This document shows, piece by piece, positions 11,099 through 15,874 of a stretch of 15,874 nucleotides of DNA. This DNA is from an uncultured Lysobacter sp. (lineage in GTDB: Bacteria > Pseudomonadota > Gammaproteobacteria > Xanthomonadales > Xanthomonadaceae). A program made the translations under genes and the position numbers. The notes below the pieces were generated by a model. That model was not told the DNA's origin, searched no databases, and saw only the letters and a program-made list of their open reading frames with translations. Within the stretch, counting starts at the first letter, position 1. Each line of letters opens with the position of its first letter. The DNA is taken from the NCBI GenBank assembly GCA_943913335.1, contig CALTXS010000005.1, forward strand, positions 1 through 15,874. The letters are read 5' to 3'.

Positions 11099-11839
11099 GT
11101 GCTTGAGCTGTTGACCGATCCGCAAGCGTGGATCCTGCTGATTACCCTGGCCTCCATCGAAATTGTGCTGGGCATCGACAATTTGGTGTTTATCTCCATT
11201 GCTGTCAGCCACCTGGAGCCCGTCCAGCGCGAACGAGCCCGCCGTTTCGGTATCGCCGCTGCCTGCGTGACCCGCATTCTGCTGCTGCTGTCGCTGGCCT
11301 GGCTGGCGAACCAGACCCATGATCTGTTTACCTTTATGGGTCGCGGCTTTTCAACCCGTGATCTCGTACTGATTTTCGGCGGCATATTCCTGATTTATAA
11401 GGGCATTGCCGAAATCAAGGATCTGATCATCGGTGAGCCTGAAGAGGCGGACATCCACACCAAGCCTAAGGCTACATTCTGGACTGTGATTGCGCAGATC
11501 GCCGTGATCGATATCGTGTTCTCGCTGGACTCGGTGATCGCCGCGGTCGGCATGGCGTCCGAGTATCAGATCATTATGGTTGCGGCCATTCTGTCGGCGG
11601 TTGGTGTGATGCTGCTGGCCTCCAAGCCGCTGGGTAACCTGATTGACAATAACCCCACCATCAAGATGCTGGCCTTGGCCTTTATTGTGCTGATCGGCGC
11701 CTATCTGCTGCTCGACGGCTTTGGCCTGCACATCGGCAAGGGCTATATCTACGGTTCGATGGGCTTCTCCGCCGCTGTCGAGGCCCTGAATATCTGGGCC
11801 CGTCGCCGCCGTGAGGCCAAATCCATCGCGTCGAGTTAA
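11099..11839 (+). CDS. TerC-family integral membrane protein (YgdQ-like)
   Basis: Polytopic inner-membrane protein of 246 residues with about seven hydrophobic segments. The TerC-family signature acidic motifs are present: ASIEIVLGIDNLVFIS (18-33, with Glu21, Asp27 and Asn28) and IAVIDIVFSLDSVIAAVG (134-151, with Asp138 and Asp144), each inside a membrane segment. It has no CBS or CorC domain, so it is the short YgdQ-like type and not YoaE/YegH. Studied TerC relatives (E. coli Alx, Bacillus MeeF/MeeY) export Mn2+ or supply it to secreted enzymes; that role here is only inferred by family. The start is GTG, fixed by AAGGAG ending 5 bases upstream. The gap to dgkA is 33 bases, too short for a Mn2+ riboswitch. 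Confidence 0.9.
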   Translation: MLELLTDPQAWILLITLASIEIVLGIDNLVFISIAVSHLEPVQRERARRFGIAAACVTRILLLLSLAWLANQTHDLFTFMGRGFSTRDLVLIFGGIFLIYKGIAEIKDLIIGEPEEADIHTKPKATFWTVIAQIAVIDIVFSLDSVIAAVGMASEYQIIMVAAILSAVGVMLLASKPLGNLIDNNPTIKMLALAFIVLIGAYLLLDGFGLHIGKGYIYGSMGFSAAVEALNIWARRRREAKSIASS

Positions 11840-11893
11840 TTCGTTCGGCTGTACACTGTTTCTGTCACCACCCGTTTTCTCCCGGAGAGTTCC

Positions 11894-12538
11894 ATGCGTA
11901 AGATTCTGATGTTGCTGACGGCGGTCGTGATGGCCAGCCTGCTCAGCGGATGCGGTTACAACACCATCATCCAGAAAGATGAGGCCGTTAAAGCCTCGTG
12001 GTCGCAGGTCATCAACGTTTACAAGCGTCGTGCCGACCTCATTCCCAATCTGGTCAACACCGTCAAAGGTTATGCCGCGCACGAGCAAAGCGTTCTGACT
12101 CAAGTGACCGAAGCGCGTGCCAAGGTCGGTTCGATCAACGTCAATGCCGATGATCCGGCTTCGCTGAAAGCCTTCCAGGAAGCACAAACCGGCCTGCAAT
12201 CGGCAATCGGTCGCCTGATGATGGTGTCTGAAAACTATCCGCAACTGAAGGCCGATCAGGGCTTCCTGCAACTGCAGGCACAACTCGAAGGCACGGAAAA
12301 CCGCATCACGGTTGAACGTCAGCGCTATATCGAGACCGTGCAGGATTACAACACCTACATCCGTTCGTTCCCGCAGAACATTGTGGCCATGATTTTTGGC
12401 TACAAGGCCAAGCCGAACTTTACGGTTGAGAACGAAGCACAAATCCAACAGGCACCGGCCGTTGATTTCGGAACCGGCGCGTCTCCTGCCACGCCGGCAC
12501 CGCAAGCACAGCAACCGGCCCCGGCCCCTGCCCAATAA
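11894..12538 (+). CDS. LemA-family lipoprotein
   Basis: Protein of 214 residues with a lipoprotein signal: a basic MRK start, a hydrophobic core and the lipobox LSGC (17-20). After processing by Lgt and Lsp, Cys20 would be the acylated N-terminus. Gly at position +2 does not signal inner-membrane retention. The LemA helical-bundle domain (about 25-185) opens with NTIIQKDEAVKASWSQVINV and YKRRADLIPNLVNTVKGYA and closes with RYIETVQDYNTYIRSFP and an F.Y..KP segment. The last 30 residues are a Pro/Ala/Gln-rich tail likely to be disordered. A GGAG lies about 6 bases before the ATG. Gene order LemA, then two TPM-domain proteins, is common in proteobacteria. The biochemical role of LemA proteins is not settled; a scaffold or envelope role is inference. 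Confidence 0.93.
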   Translation: MRKILMLLTAVVMASLLSGCGYNTIIQKDEAVKASWSQVINVYKRRADLIPNLVNTVKGYAAHEQSVLTQVTEARAKVGSINVNADDPASLKAFQEAQTGLQSAIGRLMMVSENYPQLKADQGFLQLQAQLEGTENRITVERQRYIETVQDYNTYIRSFPQNIVAMIFGYKAKPNFTVENEAQIQQAPAVDFGTGASPATPAPQAQQPAPAPAQ

Positions 12539-12563
12539 ATCGGGTCGTAGAGGCTAAGCCGCC

Positions 12564-13508
12564 ATGCGCGACTTCATTGCGCCTCGCCAGCAAGCCACAG
12601 TTATGACCGGCAAGGTTGTGCTGTGGCTTGTCTTGCTGTTGGCTGCCTGTTTTTCCTTAACGGTCCGAGCGCAGCAGGCGCTGGCACCAATCCCGCCTCT
12701 GAGCGGGCCTGTCATTGATACCACGGCCACCTTGGATGCGGCCACGGTCGATCGCCTTACGCAACAGTCCTTGTCCTTGCAGAAACGCAAGGGTTCGCAG
12801 TTGCAGGTGCTGGTGATTCCGACCACACAGCCCGAAGACATCGCGCAATACAGCGTTCGCGCGTTTGAGCAGTACCGAATTGGCCGTGAAAAGGTCGATG
12901 ACGGTATTCTGCTGGTCGTCGCTAAAGACGATCGCCGCGTCCACATCGAAGTGGGTTACGGCCTTGAGGGTGCCATCCCCGACGCCACGGCTAGCCGTGT
13001 CATTCAGGAGTACCTGGTGCCCAAGTTCCGCGCGGGTGATTTCGCCGGCGGTATCGAAGAGGCCACCGGCACTCTCGTCAAACTGATTGATGGCGAGACC
13101 TTGCCGCAACCGATGGTGGCTGAGACCTCCAACGGTAGCCCTGATGTCATGCAGGCGCTGATGCTGGCGGTGATGGCAGCGGTCCTAATTCGTATTTTTC
13201 TAGGTTGGTTGCCGGGCTTGCTGCGCTATCCGCTCTCCATGGGCGCCGCGGGTTTTCTCGCGTTCGGTGCCTCGCAGTTGCTCGGTATTGGTCTGCTGGG
13301 CGTGCTGATCGGATTTATTGTCCAGCTGTTTCTAGGTGGCGGCGGTGGTCGGTTTGCCAAGCACCATGACTGGGGCAACTTCCCGCCAATGTCCGGTGGG
13401 TGGGGCGGTGGCGGCGGCTTCGGTGGTGGCGGTGGCTTCGGCGGCGGTGGCGGCTGGGGCGGCGGCGGTGGCATGAGTGGAGGCGGTGGCGCCTCGGGGA
13501 GCTGGTAA
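12564..13508 (+). CDS. TPM-domain protein (YgcG-like), secreted, with glycine-rich tail
   Basis: Protein of 314 residues. An N-terminal signal peptide has a hydrophobic core at about 18-34 and a likely cleavage after VRA at about 36. The TPM (Psb32/YgcG) domain spans about 47-175, beginning LSGPVIDTTATLDAATVDRL, with DDGILLVVAKDDRRVHIEVG and YGLEGAIPDATASRVI. Hydrophobic segments at about 196-213 and 225-257 follow. The tail is glycine-rich, with pentaglycine blocks separated by Trp or Phe and a final GASGSW. Some TPM proteins show phosphatase activity and plant relatives take part in photosystem II repair; no activity can be assigned here. The ATG at 12564 follows a moderate AGAGG. The ATG at 12603, giving a shorter signal peptide, is possible but lacks a ribosome site. 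It lies 25 bases after the LemA gene and overlaps the next gene (TAATG). Confidence 0.88.
   Translation: MRDFIAPRQQATVMTGKVVLWLVLLLAACFSLTVRAQQALAPIPPLSGPVIDTTATLDAATVDRLTQQSLSLQKRKGSQLQVLVIPTTQPEDIAQYSVRAFEQYRIGREKVDDGILLVVAKDDRRVHIEVGYGLEGAIPDATASRVIQEYLVPKFRAGDFAGGIEEATGTLVKLIDGETLPQPMVAETSNGSPDVMQALMLAVMAAVLIRIFLGWLPGLLRYPLSMGAAGFLAFGASQLLGIGLLGVLIGFIVQLFLGGGGGRFAKHHDWGNFPPMSGGWGGGGGFGGGGGFGGGGGWGGGGGMSGGGGASGSW
13395..13475 (+). repeat. 18-base tandem repeat encoding (Gly5-Phe/Trp) units
   Basis: Twenty-seven codons read as Gly-Gly-Trp, then four pentaglycine blocks separated by Phe, Phe and Trp and ending at Met. The DNA is a GGC/GGT-rich array of period 18 with variable third bases. 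This kind of array is prone to slippage and explains the spurious Arg/Trp-rich and Pro-rich open frames seen in the other phases. Confidence 0.85.
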
Positions 13509-13999
13509 TGCCTAGATGGCTGCAAAACCTATTCGCCATGCCGGTGTCAGCGATGATTCCGGCCGAGGACATGCAACGCATCGCCGATGTCATCGCCGAA
13601 TGCGAGACGCTTCACAATGGTCAGATCTGTTTCGCGATCGAACGGTCCTTAGGCCTCGGCAATGTCATGCGCGGTATGACGGCGCGGGATCGGGCCCATC
13701 AGGTGTTTTCGCACTTGCGGGTGTGGGATACCTCGCGCAACAGCGGCGTCCTGCTGTACATGCTGACCGCCGAACACCGCATTGAAATCGTTGCCGACCG
13801 CGGTTACCACGAGGTCGTCAGCGGCGAACAGTGGCGCGGCATCTGTCAGTTGCTCGAAGAGCGCCTGCATCAGAACGAGGGCGCCGATGCGGTTATTGCC
13901 GCCATTCGACAACTGTCCGAGTTGGCTGAGCTCGAGTTCCCGCGCGTTCCCAGCGATGTCATTGACAATGAGCTGCCCAACGCACCCTTCGTACTTTAA
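13508..13999 (+). CDS. Short TPM-domain protein
   Basis: Second TPM-domain product, 163 residues, with no signal peptide or membrane segment, so probably cytoplasmic or peripherally bound. The domain fills most of the chain: IPAEDMQRIADVIAECE (17-33), GQICFAIE (38-45), then VWDTSRNSGVLLYMLTAEHR (72-91) and IEIVADRGYHEVVSGEQW (92-109), which matches the core of the secreted neighbour. The C-terminus is acidic. The start is the ATG at 13508, which overlaps the preceding TAA as TAATG and has GGGGAG six bases upstream. The frame is open further back, but that part lies inside the glycine repeat and reads as Arg/Trp-rich nonsense. Tight coupling to the longer TPM gene implies that the two act together, perhaps on the two sides of the membrane (inference). 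Confidence 0.88.
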   Translation: MPRWLQNLFAMPVSAMIPAEDMQRIADVIAECETLHNGQICFAIERSLGLGNVMRGMTARDRAHQVFSHLRVWDTSRNSGVLLYMLTAEHRIEIVADRGYHEVVSGEQWRGICQLLEERLHQNEGADAVIAAIRQLSELAELEFPRVPSDVIDNELPNAPFVL

Positions 14000-14026
14000 G
14001 TATTTCTGTAGTTTCCGGATTTCCAG

Positions 14027-14890
14027 ATGATTGCACTGCACGACGCCGACCCGATTGCCTTCCAACTCGGCCCTGTACAGGTGCATTGGTACGGGCTCAT
14101 GTACTTGCTCGGCTTTGCCGTTGCGCTGTGGCTAGGCACGCGCCGTGTGCGCCAGGGCCGATTGCCGGGCGTCTCGACCGAGGCCTTCGGTGACTTGCTG
14201 TTCTACGGCATGCTGGGTGTCATCCTCGGCGGTCGCATCGGGTACATCCTGTTTTACGTGTTCGGTGATTTCCTGCAGGATCCGCTGATGCTGTTTCGCA
14301 TCAAAGAGGGCGGCATGAGTTTTCACGGCGGCCTGCTGGGTGTGCTGCTGGCCATCTGGATCTGGTCGCGCAAGCATCGTACGCACTTCATGGACACGGT
14401 TGATTTTGTGGCGCCGCTGGTACCGCCGGGCCTGGGTTTTGGCCGCATCGGCAATTACATCAACGGCGAGTTGTGGGGCAAGCTCACCAAGGCCGACTGG
14501 GGCGTGATTTTTCCGACCGCGCCGGAGCTGGCCGGGAAACCGCTGCCGCTGATCCGACAGGAGTACGCGCAGGGTGCGCTAAATGCCTTTGCACGGCATC
14601 CTTCGCAGCTGTATCAGGCACTGCTCGAGGGCCTGGCAATGTTTGTCGTGCTGTGGTTCTACTCGCGCAAGCCACGCCCGCGTTATGCAGTCGCGGGTCT
14701 GTTTGCGTTGCTGTATGGCGTGTTCCGTTTTGCCGTCGAGTTCGTGCGCTTACCCGATAGCCAGCTCGGCTATCTGGCATTCGGCTGGTTGACCATGGGA
14801 CAGCTGCTCAGCGTGCCGCTGATTCTGTTCGGTATCGCGTTGCTGTGGCTGTCGCGTCGTAGCCCCACCTTGCAGCCCCAACTCGCATGA
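14027..14890 (+). CDS. lgt: Phosphatidylglycerol:prolipoprotein diacylglyceryl transferase
   Basis: Inner-membrane enzyme that transfers the diacylglyceryl group of phosphatidylglycerol to the lipobox cysteine of prolipoproteins, the first step of lipoprotein maturation. The 287 residues span about seven membrane segments. With an offset of 3 from E. coli, the essential residues are His100 in MSFHGG, and Arg140, Asn143 and Gly151 in the Lgt signature [13 protein letters not shown] (139-151). [13 protein letters not shown] and [14 protein letters not shown] follow further on. The ATG at 14027 is 27 bases after the short TPM gene; the ribosome-binding site is weak. The stop overlaps thyA as ATGA. 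Lgt, thyA and folA in this order is a common gammaproteobacterial arrangement. The lipoprotein encoded by the lemA-type gene just upstream is a likely substrate. Confidence 0.97.
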   Translation: MIALHDADPIAFQLGPVQVHWYGLMYLLGFAVALWLGTRRVRQGRLPGVSTEAFGDLLFYGMLGVILGGRIGYILFYVFGDFLQDPLMLFRIKEGGMSFHGGLLGVLLAIWIWSRKHRTHFMDTVDFVAPLVPPGLGFGRIGNYINGELWGKLTKADWGVIFPTAPELAGKPLPLIRQEYAQGALNAFARHPSQLYQALLEGLAMFVVLWFYSRKPRPRYAVAGLFALLYGVFRFAVEFVRLPDSQLGYLAFGWLTMGQLLSVPLILFGIALLWLSRRSPTLQPQLA

Positions 14891-15681
14891 AGGCTTATCT
14901 CGATCTGCTGCGCCACGTTCTGGAGCAGGGCACCGATAAGGAAGACCGCACCGGCACCGGCACCCGTAGCGTCTTCGGCGCGCAAATGCGCTTTGACCTG
15001 CGCCAAGGTTTTCCGCTGGTCACCACCAAGAAGCTGCACCTGCGTTCGATCATCCATGAGCTGCTGTGGTTCCTGAAAGGCGAGACCAACATTGCGTATC
15101 TGCGAGACAACAAGGTCTCCATCTGGGACGAGTGGGCGGACGCCGAAGGCGAACTGGGTCCCGTGTACGGCAAGCAATGGCGCCAATGGGAAACGGTCGA
15201 TGGCCGCGTCATTGATCAGATCCGATGGGTTGTCGATGAGATCCGTCGCAATCCCGATTCGCGTCGTCTGGTGGTGTCGGCCTGGAACGTCGCTGAGCTC
15301 GACAAGATGGCATTGATGCCGTGTCACACCATGTTTCAGTTCTACGTGGCGCAGGGAAGACTCAGCTGCCAGCTGTATCAGCGCAGTGGCGATATCTTCT
15401 TGGGCGTGCCGTTCAATATCGCATCGTACGCCTTGCTCACGCACATGGTGGCGCAAGTCTGCGGACTGGAGCCCGGTGATTTCGTTCACACCCTGGGCGA
15501 TGCGCATCTGTACAACAATCATTTCGAGCAGGCGCAGGAGCAGCTGTCTCGTACCCCGCGTCCGTTGCCGACCCTGCGGCTGAATCCCGATGTCACCGAT
15601 CTGTTTGCCTTTACGTACGATGACATTGCCATCGAAGGATACGATCCATGCCCCGCGATCAAAGCGCCGGTGGCTGTGTGA
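14887..15681 (+). CDS. thyA: Thymidylate synthase
   Basis: Converts dUMP and 5,10-methylenetetrahydrofolate to dTMP and dihydrofolate in the cytosol. At 264 residues it equals E. coli ThyA, and the nucleophile is Cys146 in [11 protein letters not shown], the same number. Other conserved parts are Arg21 in [18 protein letters not shown] (59-69), the IWDEWAD segment, [13 protein letters not shown] (122-134, phosphate-binding Arg126/Arg127), [18 protein letters not shown] and the C-terminal APVAV. It overlaps lgt by 4 bases (ATGA) and has no separate Shine-Dalgarno, so translation is probably coupled. Its product dihydrofolate is the substrate of the DHFR encoded immediately downstream. Confidence 0.98.
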   Translation: MKAYLDLLRHVLEQGTDKEDRTGTGTRSVFGAQMRFDLRQGFPLVTTKKLHLRSIIHELLWFLKGETNIAYLRDNKVSIWDEWADAEGELGPVYGKQWRQWETVDGRVIDQIRWVVDEIRRNPDSRRLVVSAWNVAELDKMALMPCHTMFQFYVAQGRLSCQLYQRSGDIFLGVPFNIASYALLTHMVAQVCGLEPGDFVHTLGDAHLYNNHFEQAQEQLSRTPRPLPTLRLNPDVTDLFAFTYDDIAIEGYDPCPAIKAPVAV

Positions 15682-15874
15682 GCGTAGCGACCGACGCGCG
15701 ACCACGGATTGCACTGATTGCTGCCGTCGATCGTCAGCTCGGACTGGGTAAAGACAACACGCTGGTCTGGCATCTGCCCGAGGACCTGCGTCGCTTCAAA
15801 CAGCTGACGATGGGCGCGACCCTGCTGATGGGGCGCAAGACGGCCGAGAGCCTCGGACGCGCATTGCCTGGCCG
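15648..15874 (+). CDS. folA: Dihydrofolate reductase (3' end outside the window)
   Basis: Reduces dihydrofolate to tetrahydrofolate with NADPH, closing the cycle opened by ThyA. Only the first 75 codons are present. Visible motifs are the first strand [28 protein letters not shown] (the Trp and the catalytic Asp of LPxDL) and [13 protein letters not shown]. Two starts are possible. ATG 15648 overlaps thyA by 34 bases and has GAAGGA 8 bases upstream, although that string also encodes the conserved thyA C-terminus. GTG 15678 overlaps the thyA stop as GTGA and gives a shorter N-terminus closer to other DHFRs, but has no clear ribosome site. I give the ATG; the domain call does not depend on it. 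Confidence 0.9.
   Translation, partial: MPRDQSAGGCVSVATDARPRIALIAAVDRQLGLGKDNTLVWHLPEDLRRFKQLTMGATLLMGRKTAESLGRALPG

Noticed and set aside
11099..11839. Tellurite-resistance function for the TerC-family gene
   Set aside because: The name comes from a plasmid ter operon. No other ter gene is present and the short YgdQ-like type is widespread in tellurite-sensitive bacteria, so only family membership is claimed.
11351..12535. 394-codon minus-strand frame opposite the TerC and LemA genes
   Set aside because: It spans two well-supported plus-strand genes and the gap between them, has low-complexity His/Gln/Asp/Arg composition and no motif.
13400..13510. Arg/Trp-rich N-terminal extension of the short TPM gene
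   Set aside because: It is the glycine repeat read in another phase. The overlap-start ATG at 13508 has its own ribosome site and begins the family-like part.
14770..15714. 314-codon minus-strand frame opposite thyA
   Set aside because: Complete overlap with ThyA, which is certain; no recognisable domain in the antisense translation.

Overview
The window reads as a housekeeping stretch of a gammaproteobacterial chromosome. All gene products are of gammaproteobacterial type: GshB and NudE align closely with the E. coli proteins as I remember them, and ThyA (264 aa, Cys146), Lgt and DgkA keep the E. coli catalytic residues at the same or a constant offset position. The combination of a monomeric NADP-isocitrate dehydrogenase, bioA-rsmE-gshB, nudE-cysQ-mazG, lemA with two TPM-domain genes, and lgt-thyA-folA suggests Lysobacterales/Xanthomonadales or a neighbouring order. 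That placement is inference from gene content, not a computed phylogeny.

Layout, left to right. (1) 1-917: the 3' end of a kdpE response regulator, a 140-base stretch with no recognisable gene, and a 5'-truncated eptA-like phosphoethanolamine transferase remnant. This is the only visibly disturbed part. (2) 967-3186 (+): monomeric isocitrate dehydrogenase with its own probable promoter. It converges tail to tail with gshB, and the two stop codons overlap inside a perfect 24-bp palindrome. (3) 6240-3183 (-): a tight operon bioA > rsmE > gshB (biotin synthesis, 16S rRNA methylation, glutathione synthesis). (4) 6277-8478 (+), divergent from bioA: nudE-cysQ-mazG, three nucleotide 'house-cleaning' hydrolases, the last starting at a TTG inside the cysQ stop. 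(5) 8561-11839 (+): an OmpR-type response regulator and its membrane histidine kinase, then diacylglycerol kinase dgkA and a TerC-family membrane protein. (6) 11894-13999 (+): a LemA-family lipoprotein and two TPM-domain proteins, one secreted with a glycine-rich tail and one short and apparently cytoplasmic. (7) 14027-15874 (+): lgt, thyA and the 5' part of folA, chained by start/stop overlaps.

How they work together: ThyA and FolA form the dTMP/tetrahydrofolate cycle. Lgt makes lipoproteins such as the LemA protein encoded just upstream. DgkA recycles diacylglycerol, the by-product of EptA-type transferases, which is relevant because an eptA remnant lies in the same window and an envelope-type two-component system sits directly before dgkA. 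CysQ, NudE and MazG remove damaged or signalling nucleotides.

I found no tRNA, rRNA, CRISPR array, insertion sequence or prophage, and no convincing undescribed multi-gene system. The best leads are the shared palindromic end of icd/gshB, the kdpE/eptA junction, the two-component system next to dgkA, and the LemA/TPM/TPM cluster.
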